DNA of 64,000 bases from Catellatospora tritici (GTDB lineage: Bacteria > Actinomycetota > Actinomycetes > Mycobacteriales > Micromonosporaceae). The stretch lies in assembly GCF_019083965.1 (NCBI RefSeq), contig NZ_JAHRCY010000001.1:577077-641076 (forward strand), in the 5' to 3' direction. How positions within the stretch are numbered: the stretch's first letter is position 1; the number at the start of each line of letters is the position of its first letter. The position numbers were made by a program, and so were the translations under genes. Below are positions 34,492 through 43,889 of the stretch, piece by piece. The notes beneath the pieces were generated by a model. That model saw only the letters and a program-made list of their open reading frames with translations, had not been told where the DNA came from and did not search any database.

Positions 34492-37400
34492 TCAGTCGCT
34501 TTCCACGGGAAGGCTTGTGAGCAGCGCGGTCAGCCCGTCGTGGTCGAGCAGATCGGCCGGACGGACGGTGAGATTGTCACGTACGTAATGGAACGCGGCG
34601 CTGACCCGCGCCACCGGAACCCCGGCCAGCGCGGCCCAGGCCAGCCGATACGCGGCCAACTGCACCGCGGCGGCCGCGGCGGCGGCGCCGGTCGGCACCC
34701 GGCCGGTCTTCCAGTCCACCACCTCGTAACCGCCGTCGACGGTGCGGAACACCGCGTCCATCCGTCCACGCACGACCGTGCCGCCGAGTTCGATCACGAA
34801 CGGGGTCTCCACCTCGACCGGCACCCGGTCGGCCCAGATGCTCTCCTCGAACCGTTGCCGCAGCTGGTCCAGGGCCTCGTCGGGGGCGGCGTCCTCGTCG
34901 GCGGCGCCGGGCAGGTCGTCGAGGTCGAGCAGTTGGTCGGCGCCGTAGCGCTGCTCCAGCCAGTGGTGGAAGGCGGTGCCGCGCCGGGCGTACACGTCGG
35001 GGGCGGCGGGCAGCGGTCGGCGCAGCCGCCGCGCCAACGCCAGCGGGTCCTTGCGCAGCGCGACCAGCTGCGACACCGACAGGTGCGCGGGCAGCAGCAC
35101 GTCGGCGCGCTGCGCCCGCCGGGCCTGCTCCTCGCGTTCGATCAGCAGCAGGTCGGACTCCTGCCGCCAGCGCCGGGTGACCTCGTCGTGCTCGGCCAGC
35201 CGCACCCCGCCGTCGGGGTCGTCCAGCATCAAGCGCACCAGCGCCGCCGCCGCCTCGACGTTCGGGCGGCGCTCGCCGAGCGGGTCGCTGGGCCAGGTCA
35301 CGGCGACCTCGCCGCTGGTCGGGTTGACGGCGTCGTCGGCGGGCGGCGGTGTCCACACGTCGACGTGCCCGTGCCCGGCCTCGCACACAGCGACGATCTC
35401 GGCCAGCAGCGGCGACGGGCCGCGCGGCTTGCGCACCTTGTCGCCCCACCAGTAGCCGGAGGCGAACAGCCAGCCGCGCGGGCGGGTGACGGCGACGTAC
35501 GCCAGGCGGCGCTCCTCGCGGGCGTCGTGCTCGCGCCACTCCTGCTCGAAGCCGGTCACGGCGGTGGCGAGGTCCTTCTGGTCGCGCGCGCCGGAGACGG
35601 CCAGCTCGGGCAGGCCGTCGCGGTCGCCGCGCAGCGGGAACGGCAGCACGCCCAGGCCCTTGAGGAAGTGATCGGAGCCCTTGCTCGGCCCCGGCCACAC
35701 GTCCTTGGTGAGCCCGGCCACGGCCACGACGTCCCACTCCAGGCCCTTGGCCGCGTGCGCGGTCAGGATCTGCACCGCGCCCTCGGCCACGTCGACCTCG
35801 CCGGGGGTCAGCCCGCGCTCCTCGTCCTCGGCCGCGGCCAGGTAGGACAGGAAGGCGCTCAGCGGCGCGCCGTCGGTCTCGATCGCGAACCGGGCCGCGA
35901 CCTCGCCCAGGGTGTCCAGGTGCGCGCGGGCCAGGCCGGTGTCGCCGGCGCGGACCGCGACCTCGACGTCCAGGCCGACGGTGCGCTCGATGTCGGCGAT
36001 CAGGTCGCTGACCGGTTGGTCCAGGCGAGCCCGCAGGCTCGCGATCTCCTGGGCGTACGCCGCCAGCCGGGTGTACGCCGCGGGCGAGTACTGCTCCGGC
36101 TCGCCCAGGTCGTCCAGCGCCTCGCTCAGCGACGCCTCGTCGAGCCGGTCCACCGCGATCTCGGCGTCCGGCCCGCCCGGGTGGCGACCCCGGGCCAGCT
36201 CGCGGGCCCGCCGGTGCAGCGCCACCAGGTCACGCGGGCCGATCCGCCAGCGCGGGCCGGACAGCAGCCGCAGCAGGCTCGCCCCGTCCAGCGGATCGGA
36301 CAGCACCCGCAGCGTGCACACGACGTCGCGTACCTCCGGGGTATCCAGCAGGCCGCCCAGGCCGACGACCTCGACGGGCAGGCCCCGGGCCCGCAGCGCC
36401 GCCTCGATCGGGGCGATCTGCGAGCGCACCCGCACCAGCACCGCCGAACTCGGCCGCCGCTCGATCGGGATGTGCGCCGGATTCTGGTCGGCCGTGGTCC
36501 TGGCCTCGGTGCGCCAGGCGGTGACGATCTGGTCGGCGATCCACTCGGCCTCGTCCAGGTACGACTCGAGCAGCCCCGCCAGCACGATGCCCGGCTTGTC
36601 ACTGCCGGAGGTCAGCGACACCACCCGCGCCCCGCGCTCGCGCAGCGGCGCCGAGATGGTGTTGGCCACCGCCAGGATCTCCGACCGGTTCCGGAAACTG
36701 CGCCCGAGCTGCGCCATCTCGGCGGGCACCGCGTCGGCATGCGGGAATTCGCGGGGGAACCGATCCAGGGTGCCCGCGCTCGCGCCGCGCCAGCCGTAGA
36801 TCGACTGGCACGGGTCGCCGACGGCGGTCACCGGGTGGCCCGCGCCGGTGGCGGGCGTGTCCCCGGAGAACAGCGCGCGCAGCAGCGTGACCTGGGCATG
36901 GCTGGTGTCCTGGTACTCGTCGAGCAGGACCACCCGGAACCTGTCCCGCTCGGCCGCGCCGACCTCGGGATGGCCAAGCGCGACCCGGGCGGCCCGCGAC
37001 ATCTGGTCGCCGAAGTCCATCGCCTCCAGCGTGTGCTTGCGCGCCGCGTACGCCCGGACCAGCGGCAACAGCTGCAGCCGGGCCCGCTGCCGGGCCAGCA
37101 GGTCGCGTACGTCGGCCAGCATCCGTCCCGGCCGCGACGACATCTCGGCGTGGAACCGCCCCGTCCACGCTGCCAGGTCGTCGGGTTCGACCAGGTGCTC
37201 GGCCAGCTCACCGGCCAGGGCCAGCACCGCCGACACGACCGTGCTCGGCGCCGACTCCACCGCCGACATGTCCCCCTTGTAGGTCCGCACCACCTCGTCG
37301 GCCAACTGCCAGCACGACGCCTCGGTGAGCAGCCGGGTGCTCGGCTCGTACCCGGCGCGCAGGCCGTGCTCGGTGACGATGCGGGCCGCGAACGAGTGGT

Positions 37401-37749
37401 AGGTGGCGATGGTCGGTTCGCCGTCGAAGCCCTCGGCGACGCGGGCGCCGATGTGGCGGCGCAGCTGGCTCAGTCGCATCCGGACCCGGTGCGACAGCTC
37501 ACCGGCGGCCTTGCGGGTGAAGGTGAGGCCGAGCACGTGCTCGGGGCGTACGTGCTGGTTGGCGACCAGCCACAGCACCCGCGCCGCCATCGTCTCGGTC
37601 TTGCCCGACCCCGCGCCCGCGACCACCAGCAGCGGCGCCACCGGCGCGCTGATGACCGCCGCCTGCTCGTCCGTCGGCGGGTGCAGCCCCAGCTGCTCGG
37701 CCAGCTCCTCCGGCGTCCACCGGGGGCCGTCCTTGACGATCGCGGTCAC
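34492..37749 (-). CDS. adnB: AdnB: SF1A helicase-nuclease subunit
   Basis: A 1085-residue protein. The N-terminal UvrD-like motor has Walker A VAGAGSGKTE (near residues 43-52), motif II VVLLDEYQDTSHAQ, motif III VGDPCQSIYGWRGA and motif V LTAHAAKGLEWDVVAVAG. Motif VI is RRLAYVAVTRPRGWL. The C-terminal RecB-family nuclease has GTAFHHWLEQRY, GRMDAVFR and YEVVDWKTG, the GIxD/DxK-type catalytic residues. With AdnA it forms the actinobacterial double-strand-break-resecting heterodimer. The motor of AdnB is the main translocase in mycobacteria. It lies 34 bp after adnA on the same strand; ATG 37749. Confidence 0.93.
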   Translation of the reverse strand: MTAIVKDGPRWTPEELAEQLGLHPPTDEQAAVISAPVAPLLVVAGAGSGKTETMAARVLWLVANQHVRPEHVLGLTFTRKAAGELSHRVRMRLSQLRRHIGARVAEGFDGEPTIATYHSFAARIVTEHGLRAGYEPSTRLLTEASCWQLADEVVRTYKGDMSAVESAPSTVVSAVLALAGELAEHLVEPDDLAAWTGRFHAEMSSRPGRMLADVRDLLARQRARLQLLPLVRAYAARKHTLEAMDFGDQMSRAARVALGHPEVGAAERDRFRVVLLDEYQDTSHAQVTLLRALFSGDTPATGAGHPVTAVGDPCQSIYGWRGASAGTLDRFPREFPHADAVPAEMAQLGRSFRNRSEILAVANTISAPLRERGARVVSLTSGSDKPGIVLAGLLESYLDEAEWIADQIVTAWRTEARTTADQNPAHIPIERRPSSAVLVRVRSQIAPIEAALRARGLPVEVVGLGGLLDTPEVRDVVCTLRVLSDPLDGASLLRLLSGPRWRIGPRDLVALHRRARELARGRHPGGPDAEIAVDRLDEASLSEALDDLGEPEQYSPAAYTRLAAYAQEIASLRARLDQPVSDLIADIERTVGLDVEVAVRAGDTGLARAHLDTLGEVAARFAIETDGAPLSAFLSYLAAAEDEERGLTPGEVDVAEGAVQILTAHAAKGLEWDVVAVAGLTKDVWPGPSKGSDHFLKGLGVLPFPLRGDRDGLPELAVSGARDQKDLATAVTGFEQEWREHDAREERRLAYVAVTRPRGWLFASGYWWGDKVRKPRGPSPLLAEIVAVCEAGHGHVDVWTPPPADDAVNPTSGEVAVTWPSDPLGERRPNVEAAAALVRLMLDDPDGGVRLAEHDEVTRRWRQESDLLLIEREEQARRAQRADVLLPAHLSVSQLVALRKDPLALARRLRRPLPAAPDVYARRGTAFHHWLEQRYGADQLLDLDDLPGAADEDAAPDEALDQLRQRFEESIWADRVPVEVETPFVIELGGTVVRGRMDAVFRTVDGGYEVVDWKTGRVPTGAAAAAAAVQLAAYRLAWAALAGVPVARVSAAFHYVRDNLTVRPADLLDHDGLTALLTSLPVESD

Positions 37750-37783
37750 GGCGCCACCCTTCCGGCACGCGCGGGTCGACGGG

Positions 37784-40700
37784 TCACGGCTCGACCACCT
37801 GGCGTCCCTTGCCGGACACCGGGCAGCTCGACTTCACCGGGCACATCCGGCACTTGTCGTTGACCTTCGCCACGAACGTCGAGGCCGCCATGGTCGCGGC
37901 GGTGCGGTGCACCATCGCGTGCGCCCAGTTCGGGTCGCCGGACTCGCCGATCGCCTCCTGCACCTGCTCCTTGGCGTCCTTGTGCGTGGTGCCCAACTGC
38001 ACCAGCGCCGCCCCGCCGGACACGTCCCCCTCCGGGAACCCGCCCTCCTCCACCGCCACCTGGTACGCCCCCAGCTGCGGATGCTCGGGCAGCTCCTCGC
38101 GGGTGGCGGTGGTCGTCTTGCCGGTCTTGAGGTCGATCACGACCAGGCGGCCCTGGTCGTCGACTTCGAGCCGGTCGACCCGGCCGACCAGGTCGATCGG
38201 GGGTTCGTGCTCGAGTCGTACCGCGAACTCGCGCTCGATCGCGACCAGGCGGCGCGGATTCTCCGCCAGCCAGCGGGTCAGCTTGGCCAGCATGTCCCGC
38301 GAGCGGTCGCGCTCCCGCCCGGCCAGCCACTGCGCGGCCAGCTCGATCGCGTCGAACCGCGCCGCCACGTAGTCGACCAGCACCGACGGGTCGCTCATCG
38401 CCTCGTCGGCGAGCATCGCCGCCGCGTGCACCAGATTGCCGACCCCCTGCGCGCTGGACGAGGCGGCCGCGCCGCCGTGCTTCTCCAGCAGCCAGCGCAG
38501 CCCGCAGCGCAGCGCGCTCTCCATCGTGGACGGGGTGACCCGCACCGGCTCGTCCGGCCCGTGCAGCGGGCCGTCGTCGGTCAGCTCCGGCAGCCCCCAC
38601 CACTCGTCCGGGTGCGCGCCGGGGATACCGGCGGCGGCCAACCGGGCCAGTTCGCGGGCGGCGGCGTGGCGGCGGGGGCCGTCGGGGCCGACCACGGCCG
38701 CGCGCAGCTCCGCCACCAGCGCGGGCAGGGTCAGCGCGCGCGGCGGGCGGGCCAGGTCCAGCTCGGCCACCTCGTCCTCGTCCACCTTCACCGGCGGGGC
38801 CAGCTCGAACAGGAACCGGCTCGGCCGGTCCTCACCGTCGGCGCCGCCGACCGCGCCCGAGTCGACCGCGGTCACCACCAGGCGCCGCCGGGCCCGGGTC
38901 ACCGCCACGTAGAACAGCCGCCGCTCCTCGGTCAGCAGCGCTGCCGTCTGCGCCACGCGCTGCGCCCGCTCCCCGGCCAGCGCGCGATGCGCCACCTCGT
39001 CCACCAGTTGCTCCGACCCCAGCAGGCTGCCGCGCAGCCGCAGGTCAGGCCACATCCCCTCCTGTACGCCCGCGACCACGACCACGTCCCACTCCAGGCC
39101 CTTGGCGGCGTGCGCGGTCAGCAGCCGCACCGCCTCACCCCGGTCGCCGCTGGCCGCCAGCGAGTCGGCGGGCAGCTGCTGGTCGGCCACGTGCTCCAGG
39201 AACGTGTCGATCCGCGCACCCGGCAGCCGGTCGGTGAAGCGGGCCGCCGCGTCGAACAACACCATGATCGCGTCGAGGTCCCGGTCGGCGGTCTCCGCGC
39301 GCCGCTGCTGGTCCAGCCCCAGCGCGGGCGACGTCGCCACCCCGGCCCAGCGTTCGGCCAGGCCGGTGGCCCGCCACACCGACCACAGCACCTCCTCGGC
39401 GGTCGCCCTCGGCCGTCCGGCCGCCTCCCGCGCGGTGGTCAGCAGCATCGCGATCCGGGCCGCCGGTCCGGCCCAGCGCCGGTCCAGCGCCGCCAGCTCG
39501 GCCGGGTCGCGCAGCGCCTCCACCAGCAGCTCGCCCGAGCCGCGCTCGTCCCCGGCCGCCATCGCCAGCGCGCGCAGCCCCTGGCGCAGCCGCCGCTCGG
39601 CCATCGGGTCGGCGCCGCCCAGTGGCGAGTGCAGCAGCGCCACCGCCGCCTCCTCGGTGAGCAGCTGGGGCCGCAGCGCGCAGCGCAGCAGCGTAAGCAG
39701 CGGCTTCACCGCGGGCTGCTGGTGCAGCGGCAGGTCCTCGGCCAGCACCTTCGTCGGCACGCCCGCCTGCCGCAGCGCCCGCTCGTACGCGGCGAGCTGG
39801 TTGTTGGTCGAGCGCATGATCACGGCCATCCGCGACCAGGGCACGCCGTCGACCAGGTGCGCCCGCCGCAGCCGGTGTGCCACGAACGCGGCCTCGCTGA
39901 CCCGGCTGCGCAGCGCCACCACCTCGACGCCGGTGTCCGAGTCGGGTTCGCGTTCGGGCTGCTCGTCGCGCTGCACCGGCACCACCGGCAGATGCCCCGG
40001 CAGCCTGCGGGCCAGGCGCGCCGTCGCCGCGCGGACCACCGGGGCGGCCCGGTGCGCGACCGGCAGGATCACCTCGGCGGTGCCGGGGAAGCGCTGGTTG
40101 AAGGTGCGCACGATCTCGGGGTCGGCACCGCGGAACGCGTACGTCGAGCTGTCCGGGTCGGCGAAGGCCGTCAGCGGCAGCCCGGTGGCGATCAGCTCCA
40201 GCAGTTCGATCTGGGCCGGGTCGGTGTCGGCGAGTTCGTCGACGTAGACAGCGGACAGCCGGGAACGTTCGGCCGCCAGCAGCTCCGGGTCGCGGCGCAG
40301 CAGCGAGGTGGCGGCGCGGACCAGTTCGGCGTGGTCGAAGCCGACCGAGCCGCGGGTGGAGGCGTCGCGCAGGGCCATCGTCTGCTCGTACTCCCGCAGG
40401 AAACGAGCGGCGGCCGACCAGTCGTCGCGGCGCTGCCACAGCGGGTCGTCGGGGCCGATGCCGCGCTCCGCGGCGCGCAGCAGCAGGTCGCGCAGCTGCT
40501 CGGCGAAGGCGCGGGTGTTCAGCGCGGGCAGCAGGCGCTCGGGCCAGGCGGCGGTCTCGCCGGGCAGCAGCTCGCGGATGACGAGGTCCTGCTCGGGGCC
40601 GGACAGCAGGCGCGGCGGGGCCGCGTCGTACAGGACGGCGGCCCTTCTGAGCAGGCCGAACGCGTACGCGGGGAAGGTTCTGACCAGTGGTTCGTGGCCG

Positions 40701-40984
40701 ACGCCCTGGGCGATGCGGGCCTCGATGCGGCGGCGCAGCGACTGCGATCCGCGGCGGCCGAAGGTGAGGACCAGGATGCGCTGCGGGTCGGCGCCCTCGG
40801 CCACGCGGCGGGCGACGGACTCGACCAGGGTGGTGGTCTTGCCGGTGCCGGGGCCGCCGCGCACCAGCAGCGGGCCGGAGTCGTGGGTGACGACGCGGAG
40901 CTGGGCCGGGTCGGGCAGCAGCGACGGCTGGTCGGAGGCACTGCCCCGGACCAGCCGCCACTCCCGCTGAACGCCGCTGCTCAC
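37784..40984 (-). CDS. adnA: AdnA: SF1A helicase-nuclease subunit with Fe-S staple-like cysteines
   Basis: About 1066 residues. Walker A is RGGPGTGKTTT and motif II is VYVDELADTDPAQ (Leu-Ala in place of the usual Tyr/Phe-Gln). A UvrD-like core is followed by a RecB-family nuclease with GNLVHAAAM, GRVDRLE and VVIDLKTGK. One Cys before the nuclease (SALRCGLRW) and three after it (CRMCPVKSSCP) resemble the AddB/Cas4 [4Fe-4S] staple. It partners AdnB in end resection. GTG 40984 (VSSGVQREW) is preferred, with GGTGG about 10 nt upstream; ATG 40993 or a start at 41038 is possible. Confidence 0.92.
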   Translation of the reverse strand: MSSGVQREWRLVRGSASDQPSLLPDPAQLRVVTHDSGPLLVRGGPGTGKTTTLVESVARRVAEGADPQRILVLTFGRRGSQSLRRRIEARIAQGVGHEPLVRTFPAYAFGLLRRAAVLYDAAPPRLLSGPEQDLVIRELLPGETAAWPERLLPALNTRAFAEQLRDLLLRAAERGIGPDDPLWQRRDDWSAAARFLREYEQTMALRDASTRGSVGFDHAELVRAATSLLRRDPELLAAERSRLSAVYVDELADTDPAQIELLELIATGLPLTAFADPDSSTYAFRGADPEIVRTFNQRFPGTAEVILPVAHRAAPVVRAATARLARRLPGHLPVVPVQRDEQPEREPDSDTGVEVVALRSRVSEAAFVAHRLRRAHLVDGVPWSRMAVIMRSTNNQLAAYERALRQAGVPTKVLAEDLPLHQQPAVKPLLTLLRCALRPQLLTEEAAVALLHSPLGGADPMAERRLRQGLRALAMAAGDERGSGELLVEALRDPAELAALDRRWAGPAARIAMLLTTAREAAGRPRATAEEVLWSVWRATGLAERWAGVATSPALGLDQQRRAETADRDLDAIMVLFDAAARFTDRLPGARIDTFLEHVADQQLPADSLAASGDRGEAVRLLTAHAAKGLEWDVVVVAGVQEGMWPDLRLRGSLLGSEQLVDEVAHRALAGERAQRVAQTAALLTEERRLFYVAVTRARRRLVVTAVDSGAVGGADGEDRPSRFLFELAPPVKVDEDEVAELDLARPPRALTLPALVAELRAAVVGPDGPRRHAAARELARLAAAGIPGAHPDEWWGLPELTDDGPLHGPDEPVRVTPSTMESALRCGLRWLLEKHGGAAASSSAQGVGNLVHAAAMLADEAMSDPSVLVDYVAARFDAIELAAQWLAGRERDRSRDMLAKLTRWLAENPRRLVAIEREFAVRLEHEPPIDLVGRVDRLEVDDQGRLVVIDLKTGKTTTATREELPEHPQLGAYQVAVEEGGFPEGDVSGGAALVQLGTTHKDAKEQVQEAIGESGDPNWAHAMVHRTAATMAASTFVAKVNDKCRMCPVKSSCPVSGKGRQVVEP

Positions 40985-41034
40985 GCCCCACATTCCACCA
41001 TGGGCGGGCGACAGCCGACGCGGGCCGACCGGCG

Positions 41035-41487
41035 TCACGTGTGGTAGATCGCGGCGTACACCTCTTGCCGGCCCGACGTCGTGTCCACGACGGCGTCGAC
41101 GGTCGCCTTGCCGCTGGTCGTACCCCAGAGGTGGACGTAATCGTGGTCAGCGGTGAAAGCCCAACCGAACTCGGCGACGTCACGTGTTCCGCCGAACCTG
41201 ACCTGAGAGGCGCCGATGTCAGAGACGTCGTCCACCTCATAGGCGGACAGGAATTCATCGACGCAGGCGGCGTCAGCGGAGAAGTGGAGGTACAACTCCC
41301 ACCCGAACGGCTCGGCCACCGCATATCGCAGGTGCGGCAGGGCGCAGCCAGGCACGCTTACCTCAAGCGCCTGGGCCACTTCTTCGAGCGAAGCGCCTGA
41401 ACTATGCGGATAGGCCCTAGGGTCATCGGAACATCCGCTGGTCACCAGCAGGCACAACACTGCCACCGAAGATCCCGCGCGCCTCAT
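41035..41487 (-). CDS. small lipoprotein of unknown function
   Basis: A 150-residue protein with a short signal peptide and lipobox LVTSGC (lipidated Cys at residue 19), so it should be anchored on the outer face of the cytoplasmic membrane. The mature part is acidic, has two further cysteines (Cys48 in PGCALP, Cys75 in AACVDEF) that could form a disulfide, and ends in beta-rich HDYVHLWGTTSGKATVDAVV. No family is recognised. It lies 50 bp upstream of the adnA start on the same strand and could be co-transcribed, though no functional link is apparent. Confidence 0.78.
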   Translation of the reverse strand: MRRAGSSVAVLCLLVTSGCSDDPRAYPHSSGASLEEVAQALEVSVPGCALPHLRYAVAEPFGWELYLHFSADAACVDEFLSAYEVDDVSDIGASQVRFGGTRDVAEFGWAFTADHDYVHLWGTTSGKATVDAVVDTTSGRQEVYAAIYHT

Positions 41488-41732
41488 GCTCGACTCCCCC
41501 GACGTCTGCAGGCTGCCCAGCGTAGTAGCAGGGCGCGAGCCGAAGCGATCAGGAGGCCGATCGCTCGGCAGCCCCCTCTCGACCCGCTGAAGAACATCGT
41601 CTTCGAACGATGGTCGGCCGTCAGGTCCGTCCCGCCATCACTCGGGCAACACTCGGCTCCGTGCCGGGTCCCACGCCCCTACGGCCGAACATCAGACGGT
41701 GAAGAGATCTTCGGAAGATGGCCGTCCGCCGC

Positions 41733-42023
41733 TCACGAGTGGTAGACATCGGCGCGGTGATCAATGCGAACCACCTGAACGGAACGTGTCTTCTCGTCGA
41801 TGCGACAGACGACGCGATACGCACCACGCCGGGCCGAATGGTAAGCGGCGAGTTCGTTCGTCAACGGCTTGCCCACCACGTACGGCCGCTGCAGCAGCGG
41901 TCCCATGACGAACTCACCCACAGCAGCTGCCACCGCCATCGGCAGTCCGATCGGTGGCGTCTGGGTCAGCGCACGGCGTGCGGCCGGCGCGAGCGACAGC
42001 CGATACGGCTCTTCAAGGGTCAC
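41733..42023 (-). CDS. RelE/ParE-family toxin
   Basis: A 96-residue protein with the RelE fold pattern: N-terminal YRLSLAPAARRAL, middle GKPLTNELAAYHSARRG, then YRVVCRIDEKTRSVQVVRIDHRADVYHS. The C-terminal Arg, His and Tyr residues match the ribosome-dependent mRNase or ParE/RelE active-site region. The GTG start (42023) overlaps the stop of the upstream antitoxin reading frame (GTGA), the normal antitoxin-toxin coupling. Its antitoxin appears N-terminally truncated, so the toxin may be poorly controlled, silent, or neutralised by another locus. Confidence 0.85.
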   Translation of the reverse strand: MTLEEPYRLSLAPAARRALTQTPPIGLPMAVAAAVGEFVMGPLLQRPYVVGKPLTNELAAYHSARRGAYRVVCRIDEKTRSVQVVRIDHRADVYHS

Positions 42024-42256
42024 GCGGCTTCCCGCCGTGCACGCGCGGCCAGCTCGGCCCGCAGCTCGGTGGCGTCGACCGCCTGACCCGCGGCGATGTC
42101 GGCTTCTGCCTGGCGGATCTGCTCCAGCGCCCCCGGGGTCGACAACAGGTCGAGTGTCTCCTCCAACGCCTCCAGGTCCGACACGGCCATCAGAACAGCC
42201 TCCGGTCGCCCATTGCGGGTGATCACCACCCGCTCATGGGTGTCCCGAACCTCGTC
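42020..42256 (-). pseudogene. Phd/YefM-type antitoxin remnant lacking its N-terminus
   Basis: The frame reads DEVRDTHERVVITRNGRPEA then VLMAVSDLEALEETLDLLS and on to ARARREAA. This is the typical middle and C-terminal toxin-binding part of a Phd/YefM antitoxin. The first 15-20 residues (the DNA-binding start, normally like M..ISVSEAR..L..LV) are missing: upstream of the GAC codon at 42254-42256 the DNA instead encodes an LRR-like gene in another frame. An internal GTG near 42232 could still give about 70 residues that bind toxin but not DNA. It overlaps the toxin start. Confidence 0.72.
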
Positions 42257-42624
42257 CCCACCGACAGCGAGCGCAGGCCGGACACCTGCACCGGTCGCAG
42301 GTCGAGCGGCCGGTGCGTCTGGCCGATCTCCAGCGACTCCAACTCCGGTACGCGGTCGGCCAACGCGGACACGTCCGTGAGCTTGTGCAGGTCCAGGTAG
42401 AAGCGGCGCAGGTGCGGGAACCAGCGCCGGATGTCGGGTACGTCCGCGAGGCTGACGCCGTACACCCTCAAACCGACCTGGGGGAACTCCCCCATCGCCG
42501 CTCCCAGCAGGCGCAGGTCGTCGTCGCTCAGCTGCTCGCGGAACTGGATCCGACCCACGTGCGGCAACCGCGAGCGCACGGCACCGAGGTCGAGCGGTGA
42601 CGCCACGTCGAGGAAGCCGTCCAC
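42223..42624 (-). CDS. LRR-like protein, probably 3'-truncated
   Basis: A 133-residue product from GTG 42624 with leucine-rich-repeat-like spacing: RLPHVGRIQF, FPQVGLRVYGVSLADVPDI, FPHLRRFYLDLHKLTDVSAL and VPELESLEIGQTHRPLDL, ending VSGLRSLSVGTRFG before a short frame run-out (TPMSGW). The repeats stop abruptly where the antitoxin homology begins in a different frame (about 42250), so the gene has probably lost its end in a deletion that also removed the antitoxin's start. There is no ribosome site at the GTG. It is likely a decayed cytosolic LRR protein. Confidence 0.55.
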   Translation of the reverse strand: MDGFLDVASPLDLGAVRSRLPHVGRIQFREQLSDDDLRLLGAAMGEFPQVGLRVYGVSLADVPDIRRWFPHLRRFYLDLHKLTDVSALADRVPELESLEIGQTHRPLDLRPVQVSGLRSLSVGTRFGTPMSGW

Positions 42625-42735
42625 GATCCGATTCTGCTGCGTCAGGCAGCCATCGCGCTGGCAGAAGGCTTGACGCGGGTGGCACGGTCGGCTGCGACAG
42701 GAGGCCTGTCGCAGCCGACCTGCGGTCCGGAGCTG

Positions 42736-43779
42736 CTACAGGATGCCGCGAGCGGTGAACGCGGCCTGCACCTGCGCGGCGGCGGCGTTGCCGTACAGCC
42801 GCCGCGCCGTCGCGACCGTGGTGACCGCCGCGTCGTGGAAGCTGGTGTCGACGGCGAAGTCGAACTGCGCCTCGATGATCACCGTGCTGCCCTTGACGTC
42901 GCCGAGCGCGTTGTGGATGTCCCACAGCGCCCGCGACCAGATCTCCCCGTCGGCGTGTACCTCGCCGCGCACGTCGGCCGGGTACACCTTGGTCCCGTCG
43001 AGGCGGCGCAGGCAGTGCGGCGCGGCGGTGTACGACACCGAGTCCCAGTCGGCCACGCACGCCTCGGCGGTGCTGGTCGGCACCCCCGTGGTCCAGTCGG
43101 TCACCACGATCGACAGGTAGTCGCCGAAGCCCTCGCCGATGGCCCCGGCCTCCATGCTCGTGCCGAAGCCGGGCACCTGGCCGTCCTGCACCGAGTGGCC
43201 GTACTCGTGCAGGATCACCTCGGCGTCCTCGGCGTCGTCGACGCCGCCCTTGCCGAGGGTGATGTTGGCCTTGTCGTCCCGGAAGAACGAGTTGTCGCCG
43301 CCGAACTGGTCGATGCGCAGCTCGATCTGGCGCTGGTTGACCGGCCGCAGCGTGCTGCCGAAGCCCAGGTGCTGCAGGTAGTGCTGGGCGGTGGTGACCC
43401 AGTAGTAGCCCATGACCTGTTCGAACTGGTCCTTGTCGCGGTGCCAGTCGGCGTAGGCGCCGTTCACCGCCTGGGCGCGCTGGCCGGTCTTGCTCTTGAC
43501 CGCCACGTACGCGCCGGTGAGTGTGCCGGAGCCGTCGAGGTCGGTCAGCGTCACCCGCCGGTACGCCGCCGCGAACGCCGGGCTGTCGGCGTCCTTGTCG
43601 TCGGCGAGGTTCTGCAGACCCAGCTGCTGCACCGGGTTCGGGTAGAACACCGTGCCGGTCGCGGTGTATCCGTAACCCCCGCCCGCCTGGGCCCCAGTGG
43701 CCGCACCGGTGACGGCGGCGGCGACAGCCACCGTCACCGCGGCGGCGACGGTGGCGCTGCGGAGTTTGGACAGTTGCAC
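42736..43779 (-). CDS. secreted M36 (fungalysin)-like zinc metalloprotease
   Basis: A 347-residue protein with a Sec signal peptide (residues 1 to ~32, ATGAQA). The metzincin/gluzincin motif VILHEYGHSVQDG gives His191, Glu192 and His195, and GAIGEGFGDYLS gives the third ligand Glu216, the M36/M4 pattern. HADGEIWSRALWDI downstream is also typical of fungalysin-like catalytic domains. No large propeptide is present, so it is shorter than fungal M36 enzymes. The GTG start (43779) has GGAGGAG 6 nt upstream. It is expected to be an extracellular endopeptidase. Confidence 0.85.
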   Translation of the reverse strand: MQLSKLRSATVAAAVTVAVAAAVTGAATGAQAGGGYGYTATGTVFYPNPVQQLGLQNLADDKDADSPAFAAAYRRVTLTDLDGSGTLTGAYVAVKSKTGQRAQAVNGAYADWHRDKDQFEQVMGYYWVTTAQHYLQHLGFGSTLRPVNQRQIELRIDQFGGDNSFFRDDKANITLGKGGVDDAEDAEVILHEYGHSVQDGQVPGFGTSMEAGAIGEGFGDYLSIVVTDWTTGVPTSTAEACVADWDSVSYTAAPHCLRRLDGTKVYPADVRGEVHADGEIWSRALWDIHNALGDVKGSTVIIEAQFDFAVDTSFHDAAVTTVATARRLYGNAAAAQVQAAFTARGIL

Positions 43780-43889
43780 GTCTGGCTCCTCCCATGAGAT
43801 GTGCCCAGCCTATGAACGGCGGGACGTGCCCCGACTCATCCGACCTACCGACCACGAAGTCGCGCCCGCGACACGCCCCACCCCGGATC

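Noticed and set aside
34477..41047. Very long open frames (over 1100 codons each) antisense to adnB and adnA
   Set aside because: High GC at third positions opens antisense frames. The products are low-complexity Arg/Pro/Gly/Gln-rich with no motifs, while the opposite strand carries complete helicase-nuclease signatures.
42020..43855. Single 611-codon frame running from upstream of the M36-like protease gene through the antitoxin
   Set aside because: Only its last ~78 codons resemble a protein family (Phd/YefM). The rest is an out-of-frame shadow of the protease and LRR-like genes, so it is treated as an antitoxin remnant.
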